Positions 8,801-17,640 of a stretch of 64,000 nucleotides of DNA are shown here, piece after piece (position 1 is the first letter of the stretch; each line of letters begins with the position of its first letter). The position numbers and the translations under genes were made by a program. The stretch is from Alloprevotella rava. Its GTDB lineage: Bacteria > Bacteroidota > Bacteroidia > Bacteroidales > Bacteroidaceae. The notes beneath the pieces are model-generated. The model saw only the letters and a program-made list of their open reading frames with translations. It was not told the origin of the DNA and ran no database searches. The stretch lies in NCBI RefSeq assembly GCF_014195585.1, contig NZ_JACICA010000001.1, positions 1 to 64,000 of the forward strand, given 5' to 3'.

Positions 8801-8897
8801 CCTTATTGTGTCGGCTGACGCAATAAGGATGTCAGCTGACAGCCTTATTGTATAAAAAAATAGCCTTATTGTATTTTTTGAACGCAATAAGGCTATT
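8801..8897. repeat. Palindromic intergenic repeat, copy A
   Basis: Three stacked inverted repeats share CCTTATTG/CAATAAGG arms: 8801-8828 (around TGTCGGCTGACG), 8821-8850 (CAATAAGGATGTCAGCTGAC then AGCCTTATTG) and 8854-8897 (TAGCCTTATTG with CAATAAGGCTA). This is one of five copies in the window. The last hairpin, read on the minus strand, ends in a T-run, so it can act as the terminator of the gene ending at 8922. Confidence 0.8.
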
Positions 8898-8921
8898 TGT
8901 CTATAGGGTTGGAGTATTTAT

Positions 8922-9398
8922 TTATATGTTGTCTTTTGCAGCAGCGTAAGCTCGTGGCCAGTCGGTGTTGAGGGAGAAAGGCGTGAGCTGGTTACCTTCC
9001 AAGATGTAGGAGTCGGTTGTTTCTGTGTCCGTATCATCGAAGAGCGGGTTGCTCTTGCTGGCATCCATAAACAGCATAATCTTGGCTTTCTTCTTCTCGC
9101 TGTCCTGCTTTTTGCTCTTGAGGATTTCATCGAAGAAGAGGGTGATAAATTCGGACATATAATAGGCCTGTGTGTTCAGAAACTGATCCGTCACTTCGGG
9201 CATAGTTTCCAGGGCTTTCTTGCGCAGATATATCAATGCCGTTTGCTTGAATTGTGCGATGCGTGTTTGCGTAAAACCACTTGTGGGTGACTGAACAGTG
9301 TGGGTGGCATTATTCAGTACGTAATTGTACACTTCCTGGGCTTTTGCGGTTGCAACAATGCTGAGAAGAAAGAGAAAAATTAGTGATTTTTTCAACAT
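8922..9398 (-). CDS. Secreted protein of unknown function
   Basis: A 158-residue protein with a clear signal peptide (MLKKSLIFLFLLSIVATAKA, predicted cleavage after AKA), so it is probably periplasmic or exported. The mature part is mostly helical (TQTRIAQFKQTALIYLRKKA; AYYMSEFITLFFDEILKSKK) and ends with LTPFSLNTDWPRAYAAAKDN. There is no Cys in the mature protein and no recognised catalytic motif. It lies 9 nt after ruvC on the same strand and is probably co-transcribed with it. The pairing need not be functional. I do not know a named family for it. Confidence 0.7.
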   Translation of the reverse strand: MLKKSLIFLFLLSIVATAKAQEVYNYVLNNATHTVQSPTSGFTQTRIAQFKQTALIYLRKKALETMPEVTDQFLNTQAYYMSEFITLFFDEILKSKKQDSEKKKAKIMLFMDASKSNPLFDDTDTETTDSYILEGNQLTPFSLNTDWPRAYAAAKDNI

Positions 9399-9407
9399 AG
9401 TAGTTAA

Positions 9408-10064
9408 TCAGACTTTCTTATTAGTTTTTGCCAAAGCTGCAGCCAATCGTTGCTGTGGGCCAGTAAGACCAGAACTCACTCGATTTTGATTGTGATTGAC
9501 AAATGATTTCCACGAGCGAGGAGCTCCTTCGGTGCGATTTTCATGGCCCGACTGCAAATAGTGGCAATATGCGGCGGCGAGTGCATCAGTGGCGTCGAGA
9601 TAGGAGAGCATCTGTTCATCGCGCAGATGGAGCATACGCTTCATCATCTCAGCCACTTGCTCCTTTGAAGCCTGCCCGTTGCCCGTGATGGCCTGCTTAA
9701 TTTTTAGTGGGGCATATTCGTAGATCGGTATCTGCCGACTCATGGCCGCTGCAATGGCAACGCCTTGTGCTCGCCCAAGTTTGAGCATACTTTGCACATT
9801 CTTTCCAAAAAAAGGAGCTTCGATGGCCAGCTCATCGGGTAGGTAGGAATCTATAATACCTTGTATGCGCTCATAGATACGACCTAGTTTCAGATAGATA
9901 TCTGCCACTTTGTGAAGATCAATAATGCCCATAGCCAGCATTTCCACTTTGCGCCCCTGCTTTCGAATAATGCCATAGCCAAGAAAGTTGGTACCAGGAT
10001 CGATACCAAGAATCACTCTGTCGGGGCTGTCAAGAGTAGAAATGGGTAGAGAAGTTATGGGCAT
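9408..10064 (-). CDS. ruvC: Holliday junction endonuclease RuvC
   Basis: RuvC cuts four-way DNA junctions with RuvAB during recombination repair. All four acidic catalytic residues are present in the right spacing: D22 in [15 protein letters not shown]82 in [11 protein letters not shown], and D157 and D160 in [15 protein letters not shown]. The protein is 218 residues. The extra length over the roughly 170-190 of most RuvC proteins is a C-terminal basic tail ([12 protein letters not shown] to AKTNKKV) and about 15 residues at the N-terminus, which could be trimmed if a later start is used. ruvA and ruvB are not in the window. Confidence 0.95.
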   Translation of the reverse strand: MPITSLPISTLDSPDRVILGIDPGTNFLGYGIIRKQGRKVEMLAMGIIDLHKVADIYLKLGRIYERIQGIIDSYLPDELAIEAPFFGKNVQSMLKLGRAQGVAIAAAMSRQIPIYEYAPLKIKQAITGNGQASKEQVAEMMKRMLHLRDEQMLSYLDATDALAAAYCHYLQSGHENRTEGAPRSWKSFVNHNQNRVSSGLTGPQQRLAAALAKTNKKV

Positions 10065-10083
10065 AATTATGTGGATTCTGGAG

Positions 10084-10091
10084 CAAATATA
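10084..10091 (-). promoter_or_regulatory. -7 box of the ruvC promoter
   Basis: On the minus strand TATATTTG, an exact fit to the Bacteroidota -7 consensus TAnnTTTG, lies 20 nt upstream of the ruvC ATG. No good TTTG -33 box is seen at the expected distance. Confidence 0.55.
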
Positions 10092-10191
10092 GTGTATTAC
10101 GTCTGAAAAAGTGTGATTTATAATGCTAAATAACCTTATTATTAAGATAAATTCCTATCTTCGCTTCCTATACCAAATTAAAATTGAGATT

Positions 10192-10575
10192 ATGAAGAAA
10201 GTTTTATTCTTATTTTCAATACTTTTGGCAGCCGTATTCCAAAGCCTGAATGCGCAGGCTGTGATTAAGTTCGATAAGACAACGCATAACTTTGGAACTT
10301 TTTCTATATCCAAACCGCAGACGGTTACGTTCTCTTTTACGAATACGGGTGACAAACCGCTGGTGATTCAGCAAGCGTTTAGCAGTTGCGGGTGCACCGT
10401 GGCCGATTTCACTAAGCAACCCATAGAGCCAGGCAAGAAAGGTGAAGTGAAGGTTACTTATGATGGTAAGAATACGTATGCAGGTCCATTTAAGAAACCT
10501 GTGACGGTTCGTTCCAATGCTTCAAATAGTTTGGTGCGTATATATATAGAAGGAACCACTCAAGAAGATAAGTAG
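10192..10575 (+). CDS. DUF1573 domain protein, exported
   Basis: The preferred ATG is at 10192, where MKKVLFLFSILLAAVFQSLN then AQA forms a signal peptide; the longer frame from 10123 adds 23 residues that spoil it. The 127-residue product is a single Ig-like DUF1573 domain (THNFGTFSISKPQTVTFSFT; SSCGCTVADFTKQPIEPGKK; a GxxxxPVTVRSNA-type strand at the end). The family is common in Bacteroidota and is thought to be periplasmic or surface-exposed, with no known biochemical activity. The gene is divergent from ruvC, and TATCTTCG at about 10157 is a weak -7 match. manC starts 8 nt after its stop. Confidence 0.88.
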   Translation: MKKVLFLFSILLAAVFQSLNAQAVIKFDKTTHNFGTFSISKPQTVTFSFTNTGDKPLVIQQAFSSCGCTVADFTKQPIEPGKKGEVKVTYDGKNTYAGPFKKPVTVRSNASNSLVRIYIEGTTQEDK

Positions 10576-10583
10576 AGAAACCG

Positions 10584-11633
10584 ATGAATCATTTAGTCAT
10601 TATGGCAGGCGGCGTTGGTAGCCGCTTTTGGCCGCTGAGTAGTGAGGCTGTTCCAAAGCAATTCTTGGATGTGTTGGGCTGTGGCAAGACTTTGATCCAG
10701 CTGACAGTTGATAGATTTAAGGACATAGTACCGATGGAGAACATCTGGATTGTTACCTCGGAAAAGTACAAAGCAACTATTGCTGAGCAATTACCCGAAG
10801 TGCCTGTCGCAAATGTGCTTTTCGAGCCGTGTCGCCGCAACACTGCTCCGTGCATTTGCTATGTATCCTACAAAATCAAGAAGCGCGATCCGCGTGCTAA
10901 TATTGTGGTAACGCCTAGCGACCATGTGGTGCTCGATTCCTCAACTTTCCGCAGCATCGTAGAGAATGCTATGGAGTTTTCGGCTGAGACCGACGCCATA
11001 GTAACCCTCGGGATGCGCCCTACGCGCCCCGAAACGGGATACGGCTATATCAAGGCTGATTTGACCTTCTCTTCCAGTAGGAAAAAGGATATTTTCCGTG
11101 TCGACTCTTTTAAAGAAAAACCCAATCTCGAACTGGCTGAGGAATATGTGAAGCATGATAACTATTTGTGGAATTCAGGAATCTTCATCTGGAGCGTATC
11201 TACAATTATCAATGCTTTCCGCGTTTACGAGCCCGATATGTCGAAAGCCTTCGAACGTTTAACTCCTGTTTACGACACGGCAGAAGAACAAGAACGTATC
11301 AATGAACTCTATCCGTCGCTTGAGAATATCAGTGTGGACTATGCCATTTTGGAAAAGGCAGAAGAAATCTTTGTCTGTCCAGCTTCGTTCGGTTGGAGCG
11401 ACCTCGGCACATGGACGTCTCTTCGTGACAATAGCCAGAAGGACCGATATGGCAATGCCGGAATAGGACAGGACATAAATTTCTACGATAGTTTCAACTG
11501 CGTGGTGCATGCTGAGAAGTTGAAGAAAGTAGTAGTACAAGGCTTGGATGGCTATGTTGTTGCCGAGCGCAATGGTACACTGCTGATTTGTAAACTAAGC
11601 GAAGAACAACGCATTAAATTATTCCACGATTGA
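10584..11633 (+). CDS. manC: Mannose-1-phosphate guanylyltransferase
   Basis: This makes GDP-mannose from mannose-1-phosphate and GTP, feeding fucose, mannan or O-antigen synthesis. The nucleotidyltransferase signature (MAGGVGSRFWPLSSEAVPKQ) opens the 349-residue protein. A VTPSDHVV metal-site motif, the ETGYGYIKA loop, the FKEKP Lys motif and GWSDLGTW all follow in family order. It lacks the extra C-terminal isomerase domain of bifunctional ManC/AlgA enzymes and is the short, single-activity type. It starts 8 nt after the DUF1573 gene and its stop overlaps the mutY start by 4 nt (ATGA). These three genes probably form one transcript. Confidence 0.93.
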   Translation: MNHLVIMAGGVGSRFWPLSSEAVPKQFLDVLGCGKTLIQLTVDRFKDIVPMENIWIVTSEKYKATIAEQLPEVPVANVLFEPCRRNTAPCICYVSYKIKKRDPRANIVVTPSDHVVLDSSTFRSIVENAMEFSAETDAIVTLGMRPTRPETGYGYIKADLTFSSSRKKDIFRVDSFKEKPNLELAEEYVKHDNYLWNSGIFIWSVSTIINAFRVYEPDMSKAFERLTPVYDTAEEQERINELYPSLENISVDYAILEKAEEIFVCPASFGWSDLGTWTSLRDNSQKDRYGNAGIGQDINFYDSFNCVVHAEKLKKVVVQGLDGYVVAERNGTLLICKLSEEQRIKLFHD

Positions 11634-12769
11634 AAAAAGGCCGTATAAAAAATGAGTCGTTAGACAGACAGACCAAAACATACGAGAAATCTGATACGAG
11701 TTGCGAGGCATTGCTTGGTAACTCGTTTCTTTTCTCCTCGAAGTTTGCCAGCGTGTTGCTGAAGTGGTATGAGGAGCACAAACGCTCTTTGCCGTGGCGC
11801 GACACGAAAGACCCTTATCGCATTTGGATTTCTGAAATCATCTTGCAACAAACGCGAGTGGTGCAGGGGTATGACTATTATTTGCGTTTCTTAGAGCGCT
11901 TCCCCGATGTCTTTGTTTTAGCTGCCGCCAGTGAGGATGAAGTGATGCAGCAGTGGCAGGGACTGGGCTATTACTCCCGTGCGCGAAATCTTCATGCAGC
12001 AGCAAAAACAATTGCGGCTCTCGGACATTTTCCTACAACCTATGAAGAAATTCGCACACTAAAAGGGGTAGGAGATTACACGGCGGCTGCCATTTCTTCC
12101 TTTGCTTTCGGATTGCCTACAGCCGTTGTCGATGGAAATGTTTACCGCGTATTGGCACGCCATTTTGGGATTTTCACCCCTATAGATACAACAATGGGAA
12201 AAAGAGTCTTTCGCGAGTTGGCACAACAACTGCTTGATGAGCAACATCCGGGAGATTACAACCAAGCTCTTATGGATTTTGGCGCATTGCAGTGTACTCC
12301 GCAGAGCCCTCAGTGTACAGATTGTCCGTTGGCTAATACTTGTGTGGCTTTCTCTACAACTTCTGTTGATCAACTTCCTGTGAAGTCAAAAAAAACGGAA
12401 GTAAAAACGCGTTATTTTGTGTATCTCTATATTCGATGTGAGGGGAAAATTCTTTTGCATCGTAGAGGTGCGGGCGATATTTGGCAAGGTCTCTACGAAC
12501 CACCTTTGTTTGAGTTTAACCACAAGGTAGAATTCGATGAAGTAGTCCGTTCTGCTGATCTGCCTTTGGATTCTCGCTACCGTTTGGTGGCAGAAGGTGT
12601 GAAGCACGTCTTGACCCATCGTGTTTTGCTGGCTGATTGTTACGAAGTGAACGTGCCTGCTGAGGCATTTTCCATTCTAATTGAGCGCGGTTATACCGTT
12701 GTTGAAGAGAAAGTGCGCAGTGAGTTTGCTGCTCCTCGACTTGTCACGCGCCTTTATTCCATGCTCTGA
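11630..12769 (+). CDS. mutY: A/G-specific adenine glycosylase MutY
   Basis: MutY removes adenine mispaired with 8-oxoguanine. The HhH-GPD domain carries catalytic E69 (WISEIILQQTRV), the hairpin (LKGVGDYTAAAI) and catalytic D168 (AVVDGNVYRV). A 4Fe-4S cluster loop C-x6-C-x2-C-x5-C follows at C222, C229, C232 and C238. The C-terminal NUDIX-like domain that recognises 8-oxoG runs from about 265. The ATG overlaps the manC stop (ATGA at 11630-11633). The first 35 residues (Lys/Ser rich) have no counterpart in most MutY proteins, so a later start is possible, but no better ATG is near. Confidence 0.95.
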   Translation: MKKGRIKNESLDRQTKTYEKSDTSCEALLGNSFLFSSKFASVLLKWYEEHKRSLPWRDTKDPYRIWISEIILQQTRVVQGYDYYLRFLERFPDVFVLAAASEDEVMQQWQGLGYYSRARNLHAAAKTIAALGHFPTTYEEIRTLKGVGDYTAAAISSFAFGLPTAVVDGNVYRVLARHFGIFTPIDTTMGKRVFRELAQQLLDEQHPGDYNQALMDFGALQCTPQSPQCTDCPLANTCVAFSTTSVDQLPVKSKKTEVKTRYFVYLYIRCEGKILLHRRGAGDIWQGLYEPPLFEFNHKVEFDEVVRSADLPLDSRYRLVAEGVKHVLTHRVLLADCYEVNVPAEAFSILIERGYTVVEEKVRSEFAAPRLVTRLYSML

Positions 12770-12873
12770 GTGAATCTCTTTATCCTCAAACGGATGGTTT
12801 CAAAACACGATGACAATAGAACTATATCTTTCTGCAAACAGGAGTCAATTCTGTGGTTTTCGCTATAATTGTG

Positions 12874-12881
12874 TATCTTTG
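12874..12881 (+). promoter_or_regulatory. -7 box of the rlmD promoter
   Basis: TATCTTTG matches TAnnTTTG and lies 21 nt before the rlmD ATG, implying a leader of about 15 nt. The -33 region is weak. Confidence 0.55.
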
Positions 12882-12902
12882 CAATAGATTACATATATAC
12901 TA

Positions 12903-14321
12903 ATGAGTCGAAAGAAAAAGCCGCTTCCTTTATTGGAGCAAATCGAAATAACCGATGTGGCAGCTGAGGGAAAAGCCTTAGCGCGCGTTGATGGGATGGT
13001 AATTTTTGTTCCTTATGTTGTACCTGGAGATGTTGTAGACTTGCAGCTAACGAGAAAGAAGCATTCTTATGCTGAAGCCGAAGCTGTTAAAATTTATAAG
13101 TATTCTGAGAAGCGTTGCGAGCCTTTTTGCAAGCACTATGGTGTTTGTGGCGGTTGCAAATGGGAGATTCTTCCCTACGAGGAGCAACTTACCTACAAAC
13201 AGCAGCAGGTGACAGATGTCTTGACCCGTATTGGCAAAGTGGAACTTCCCGAGATTTCTCCGATACTCGGCAGCAAGCACATTAAGCAATACCGCAACAA
13301 ATTGGAGTTTGGCTTTTCCAATAAAAAATGGTTGACGAAAGAGCAGATTTCTTCGGGTGAGACATTCGAGAATATGAATGCCGCAGGTTTTCATATCCCT
13401 GGAGCTTTTGATAAGATACTCGACATTGACGAATGCTGGCTTATGGAAGACATTAACAACCGTTTGCGCAATGGTATCCGCCAGTACGCTTTTGATAATG
13501 CCTTGACATTCTTCGATCTCCGCAAGCAGGAAGGCCTTTTGCGCAACATGATGATTCGCACATCGGTCACGGGCGAGGTGATGTTAGTCGTGCAATTCTG
13601 TTTGAAAGATGCCGACGATCAGCCAAAGGCTATGGCACTGATGGAGTGGATACACGTCAACTTCCCTGAGGTTTCTTCTCTCTTGTGGGTGGACAATCAG
13701 AAATGTAATGATACGATTGGCGACTTAGACATTCAGATCTACGCTGGCCACGACTATATCTACGAAACGATGGAGGATCTTCGTTTCAAAGTAGGACCGA
13801 AGAGCTTCTATCAAACGAATACGGAACAGGCCTATGAACTTTATAAAGTGGCGCGCAACTTTGCTGGATTGACTGGTAAAGAACTTGTCTACGATCTTTA
13901 TACGGGTACGGGAACGATTGCCAACTTTGTGGCTCATCAGGCGCGGCAGGTAATCGGGATTGAGTACGTTCCAGAGGCTATTGAAGACGCGAAAGTGAAC
14001 GCAGCCTTAAACAAACTCGACAACACGCTCTTTTTTGCGGGCGATATGAAGGATGTTCTGAACGATGACTTCATTGAGCAATACGGTCGGCCTGATGTGA
14101 TTATCACCGATCCACCGCGCGCGGGAATGCACGCAGATGTTGTCAATGTGATTCTCAATGCTGCTCCAGAACGCATCGTTTATGTCAGCTGCAATCCGGC
14201 TACGCAGGCGCGCGATCTCCAATTGCTGGATGAAAAATATAAGGTTGTCAAGGTACAGCCTGTAGATATGTTCCCCCACACACAGCATGTGGAAAATGTT
14301 GTCTTACTAACTCGAAAATAA
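12903..14321 (+). CDS. rlmD: 23S rRNA (uracil-5-)-methyltransferase RlmD-like
   Basis: A SAM-dependent RNA m5U methyltransferase of the RumA/TrmA family. A TRAM domain covers residues 1-68. Iron-sulfur cluster Cys are C76, C82, C85 (PFCKHYGVCGGCKW) and probably C178 (DIDECWLM). The SAM motif is VYDLYTGTGTIANFVA, and motif IV reads ITDPPRAGMH. The catalytic nucleophile is C430 in IVYVSCNPATQARDL. The length of 472 suits the family. By the iron-sulfur Cys set it is closest to RlmD (U1939 of 23S rRNA), but RlmCD-type double specificity is common outside Proteobacteria, so the exact target base is uncertain. It has its own promoter and terminator. Confidence 0.92.
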   Translation: MSRKKKPLPLLEQIEITDVAAEGKALARVDGMVIFVPYVVPGDVVDLQLTRKKHSYAEAEAVKIYKYSEKRCEPFCKHYGVCGGCKWEILPYEEQLTYKQQQVTDVLTRIGKVELPEISPILGSKHIKQYRNKLEFGFSNKKWLTKEQISSGETFENMNAAGFHIPGAFDKILDIDECWLMEDINNRLRNGIRQYAFDNALTFFDLRKQEGLLRNMMIRTSVTGEVMLVVQFCLKDADDQPKAMALMEWIHVNFPEVSSLLWVDNQKCNDTIGDLDIQIYAGHDYIYETMEDLRFKVGPKSFYQTNTEQAYELYKVARNFAGLTGKELVYDLYTGTGTIANFVAHQARQVIGIEYVPEAIEDAKVNAALNKLDNTLFFAGDMKDVLNDDFIEQYGRPDVIITDPPRAGMHADVVNVILNAAPERIVYVSCNPATQARDLQLLDEKYKVVKVQPVDMFPHTQHVENVVLLTRK

Positions 14322-14331
14322 GATAAGGGTC

Positions 14332-14375
14332 GTGGTAAATGACTTCTTCTTGTCATTTGCCACAGCCATTTTTTA
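14332..14375 (+). terminator. Terminator after rlmD
   Basis: A 12-bp stem (GTGGTAAATGAC with GTCATTTGCCAC, one G-U pair), 8-nt loop and a T-run (CATTTTTTAT). It lies 10 nt after the rlmD stop and overlaps the 5' end of a longer reading of the next gene, which argues for the later start at 14381. Confidence 0.85.
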
Positions 14376-14380
14376 TAAAA

Positions 14381-15088
14381 ATGTCCATACTGAAGCGACA
14401 TAATCCAGTCCTTGAACGTCGTCTGCAAGCCTATCTGGTCGCAGGCGATATTCAGGGATTGCGTTCTTTTTTAGAGGGACTGTCCCATCAAGACTTTCGA
14501 ACTGCAGGCTTCTTGCTCGGGGAGAAGCTCTTGTCTGAGTTGGCCAATAGCGAGACTGTTTTTTGGAACTCTTTTCTTGTTCTGGTTTCTTCCAATTCAA
14601 AAGCCTATCTTGGTACCTTTCTCAAAGCTGCCATTACGCTCTATTCTGCAGGTCAGTTCAAACTCGATGTTCTTACATTACAGAAGTTTGCCGAAGTGGC
14701 CAGTCCGATAGATTGTAGAAAACTCTTGCTTACTCTTTTGCCCGTAGTTCGCACAGTGGAAGAAGTCCGTTCACTTCTGCATTTGTTTTGTTCTGACGAC
14801 ATACCCGCGCAAGCTTTCTATCTCTTGTCAGCAGGAACGTTGCCGTGTTATTACGAATTGTTCCAACAGCTCAAAAAGGTGGAGCACGACACTAAGCTCT
14901 TGCGCACCTATAGTATTCAGCTAATGCAACGCGGCGATAACTTGAGCTATAATATGGCAAGTATCTTGCAGTCCTATTTTGCCCTTGGCGAACTTCCGGG
15001 AACTTTCTCCCTCCGTTTGCGCGACTATGAGTTGAGTCGTTTGGACGGTTCTTACGAACTCTTCAAAAAAGAAATTCTCAAAATATAA
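14381..15088 (+). CDS. Cytoplasmic protein of unknown function
   Basis: The start is taken at the ATG at 14381 (MSILKRHNPVLERRL), because the upstream extension to 14339 runs through the rlmD terminator. The 235-residue product has no signal peptide or membrane segment and is predicted almost entirely helical with many Leu (LVAGDIQGLRSFLEGLSHQD; LLLTLLPVVRTVEEVRSLLH). This could be a helical-repeat scaffold like ARM or TPR, though no clear consensus shows. It lies 22 nt before the secreted metalloprotease gene. I do not recognise a family. Confidence 0.65.
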   Translation: MSILKRHNPVLERRLQAYLVAGDIQGLRSFLEGLSHQDFRTAGFLLGEKLLSELANSETVFWNSFLVLVSSNSKAYLGTFLKAAITLYSAGQFKLDVLTLQKFAEVASPIDCRKLLLTLLPVVRTVEEVRSLLHLFCSDDIPAQAFYLLSAGTLPCYYELFQQLKKVEHDTKLLRTYSIQLMQRGDNLSYNMASILQSYFALGELPGTFSLRLRDYELSRLDGSYELFKKEILKI

Positions 15089-15110
15089 TATCAATCTTTT
15101 TTATACACCT

Positions 15111-17507
15111 ATGAAACATGTTTTTCCATTAATTCTTTGCGGCCTGCTGCTTGCTATGCCAGCAACTGCTCGGAAGAAAAAACAGTCTGCAAAGCCTTCT
15201 GCTACAGCGGCTTCAGCAGGCGGACAACAGGCATCTGCTGCAAAACCAGAGACTACGAAAGGTCTGTTCACCGTGACAAAGCAAGGTGAAGACTATTTCT
15301 TTGAAATCGCTGATAGTCTTTTGTCCCGCGAGTTCTTAACCACTGTGCGCCTCACGCAAGCTCCTGCCAATGTTGGTAAGTTTGCTGGTGAGCAAGTGAA
15401 TCAGCAGACAATCTATTTTGAGAAAGCACCTGGCGATAAGCTTTTGATGCGCTCAAACATCTTGATGAATACTGCTGATTCTATTGATGCTATCAATCGT
15501 GCAGTAACTATCAGCAATACCAACCCTATTGTGGCTGCTTTCAAAATAGAAAGCCATGCAAAGGGTATGTATAAAGTCAAAGTAACCTCTTTGCTAAACG
15601 ACGATAATGCAGCGTTTAGTGTACCTCAATACTACAAGCAGAATTTCGGCCTCACGGGTTTCTTGCCGCAACTTTCCTACGTTGAAAGTGTCAAGACTTT
15701 CCCTATGAACACTGAGATTCGTTTGGTTAGAACCTTTATGTCGCAGCAACCGCGCAGTATGGCAGCATCTGCTACAGGTAAGGTAACTTTCGGTTTGAAC
15801 ATCTCTTTTGTTCTCCTTCCTAAGAAGCCGATGATGCGCCGTTTGTTCGATCCGCGCGTGGGCTATTTCACTGACGATTTTGTGTATTTTAGTGACAATC
15901 AGCAGCGTGTAGAGCCGAAACGTTTTATCACTCGTTGGCGTTTAGAACCGAAAGATTCTGCTGATATGGAAAAGATGAAACGCGGCGAACTCGTTGAGCC
16001 GAAGAAGCCTATTACTTTCTACATCGACCCTGCCACACCGAAGCAATGGCGCAAGTATTTGATTCAAGGTGTTGAGGATTGGCAGAAAGCCTTCGAGGCA
16101 GCTGGTTTCAAAAATGCTATTCTTGCAAAAGAATGGCCTGATTCTGACAAAACGATGAGTATGGAGGATGCACGCTACAGCGTGATCCGCTATTTGGCAG
16201 CTCCGATAGAAAACGCTTACGGCCCTCAGGTTCACGATCCGCGTTCAGGCGAAATTTTGGAAAGCCATATCTGCTGGTACCACAACGTGATGACGCTTGT
16301 TCACGACTGGTATATGATTCAAGCCGGAACGCTTGATGAGGCTGCTCGCAAGATGAAATACGACACCGAACTAATGGGCGAGCTCATTCGCTTTGTTTCT
16401 TCTCATGAAGTGGGCCACACGCTTGGCCTTCGCCACAACTTCGGCTCAAGCAGCACAGTTCCTGTCGACAGTCTTCGCAACAAAGCATTCGTTGAGGCTC
16501 ACGGCCACACACCGTCCATTATGGACTACGCTCGTTTCAACTATGTAGCGCAACCTGAAGACGGAATTTCGCGCACGGGAATCTTCCCGCGCATTGGCGA
16601 CTATGATATATGGGCTATCAAGTGGGGCTATACTCCGATGTGGAATGCTTTTGACGACAATAGCGACCATTATGAACTCGAGAAGATGACGAAAGAGGCT
16701 TATGCCAATGCTCGTGTCGACTCTAAAATTAGTGCTCAGTCGCGCATTTGGTTTGGTGATGGTGAAACGAATACTACTCGCGACAGCCGCTGCCAAACTG
16801 AGGACTTGGGCGATGATGCTATCAAGGCTTCTTATTATGGTATTCGCAACTTGAAACGTATGTTGCCACAGTTGCCCGAATGGACCTATCAGAGCAACGA
16901 TATTTATTCCACAAATCTCAAGTCAATGTACCAGCAAATGATGGGGCAATTCCTCCGTTATATGGGGCACGTTATCCGCAATATAGGTGGTGTCTACAAG
17001 AATTATGGTACGGTGGACAATGGTGGAAATGTGTATATCAATGTCAGCAAGGCTCGTCAGAAAGAATGCTTGAAGTTTGTTGCTGATAATGTTATCACAG
17101 AGCCTACTTGGTTCCGTGAGCCAGCTTATGTACAGAGTCTCTTCCCCGATGTAAATAACGCTACATACGGCATAGCTGCACGCACGATGATGCTGCTCGT
17201 AAACACCTCTCTGCTCAATAGCCTGAATGCTGAATACCAGGCTCCAGAGTATTTGCAAGACCTCACAAACTATATTTTCAAGAACGGTACGCCTTCTCAA
17301 TATACGCGTGATGTGCAGAAGCTTTATGTGCAGAATCTGATTGACTTCTTCAAATCGGCAAGTCTTTCTAATGATGCTCGCCCTGCTGTGCTGTCAACAC
17401 TGAAGCAACTACGCAAAAAACTGAGTATGCCAGTGGCTAATGCTAAGACGCAAGCCCACAACGCTTCCTTAGTGGATGCTATCGATCGCGCTTTGGTGAT
17501 TAAATAA
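15111..17507 (+). CDS. Secreted zinc-dependent metalloprotease (DUF5117/DUF4953-like)
   Basis: A 798-residue exported protein. A signal peptide (MKHVFPLILCGLLLAMPATA) is followed by a Lys/Ala-rich linker and a large N-terminal region of the kind annotated DUF5118/DUF5117 in Bacteroidota. The catalytic zinc site is H432-E433-V-G-H436-T-L-G-L-R-H442, a full HExxHxxGxxH metzincin motif. A candidate Met-turn, PSIMDYARFNYV, lies about 30 residues further on. Such proteins are common in Bacteroidota and probably act in the periplasm or outside the cell; substrates are unknown. There is no type 9 secretion C-terminal domain and no lipobox. It is followed by a strong terminator. Confidence 0.9.
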   Translation: MKHVFPLILCGLLLAMPATARKKKQSAKPSATAASAGGQQASAAKPETTKGLFTVTKQGEDYFFEIADSLLSREFLTTVRLTQAPANVGKFAGEQVNQQTIYFEKAPGDKLLMRSNILMNTADSIDAINRAVTISNTNPIVAAFKIESHAKGMYKVKVTSLLNDDNAAFSVPQYYKQNFGLTGFLPQLSYVESVKTFPMNTEIRLVRTFMSQQPRSMAASATGKVTFGLNISFVLLPKKPMMRRLFDPRVGYFTDDFVYFSDNQQRVEPKRFITRWRLEPKDSADMEKMKRGELVEPKKPITFYIDPATPKQWRKYLIQGVEDWQKAFEAAGFKNAILAKEWPDSDKTMSMEDARYSVIRYLAAPIENAYGPQVHDPRSGEILESHICWYHNVMTLVHDWYMIQAGTLDEAARKMKYDTELMGELIRFVSSHEVGHTLGLRHNFGSSSTVPVDSLRNKAFVEAHGHTPSIMDYARFNYVAQPEDGISRTGIFPRIGDYDIWAIKWGYTPMWNAFDDNSDHYELEKMTKEAYANARVDSKISAQSRIWFGDGETNTTRDSRCQTEDLGDDAIKASYYGIRNLKRMLPQLPEWTYQSNDIYSTNLKSMYQQMMGQFLRYMGHVIRNIGGVYKNYGTVDNGGNVYINVSKARQKECLKFVADNVITEPTWFREPAYVQSLFPDVNNATYGIAARTMMLLVNTSLLNSLNAEYQAPEYLQDLTNYIFKNGTPSQYTRDVQKLYVQNLIDFFKSASLSNDARPAVLSTLKQLRKKLSMPVANAKTQAHNASLVDAIDRALVIK

Positions 17508-17527
17508 ATCGTATTCCTCAAAATAGC

Positions 17528-17583
17528 CAGCCCTATCGGGATGTTATTCTCAAAATAGCTTCTCGGTAGGGCTGGTTTTTTGT
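17528..17583 (+). terminator. Terminator after the metalloprotease gene
   Basis: A 12-bp stem (CCAGCCCTATCG with CGGTAGGGCTGG, one wobble pair) with a 25-nt loop and a TTTTTT tail, starting 20 nt after the stop codon. Confidence 0.85.
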
Positions 17584-17640
17584 TGATGAATAGATTACTG
17601 AAAGTCAAACCAATTCGCAGTTTACAGCTCTGAGGGTGGC

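Noticed and set aside
8801-8897. CRISPR array
   Set aside because: The repeated arms are palindromic, overlap, and have no regular unique spacers; no cas genes are present.
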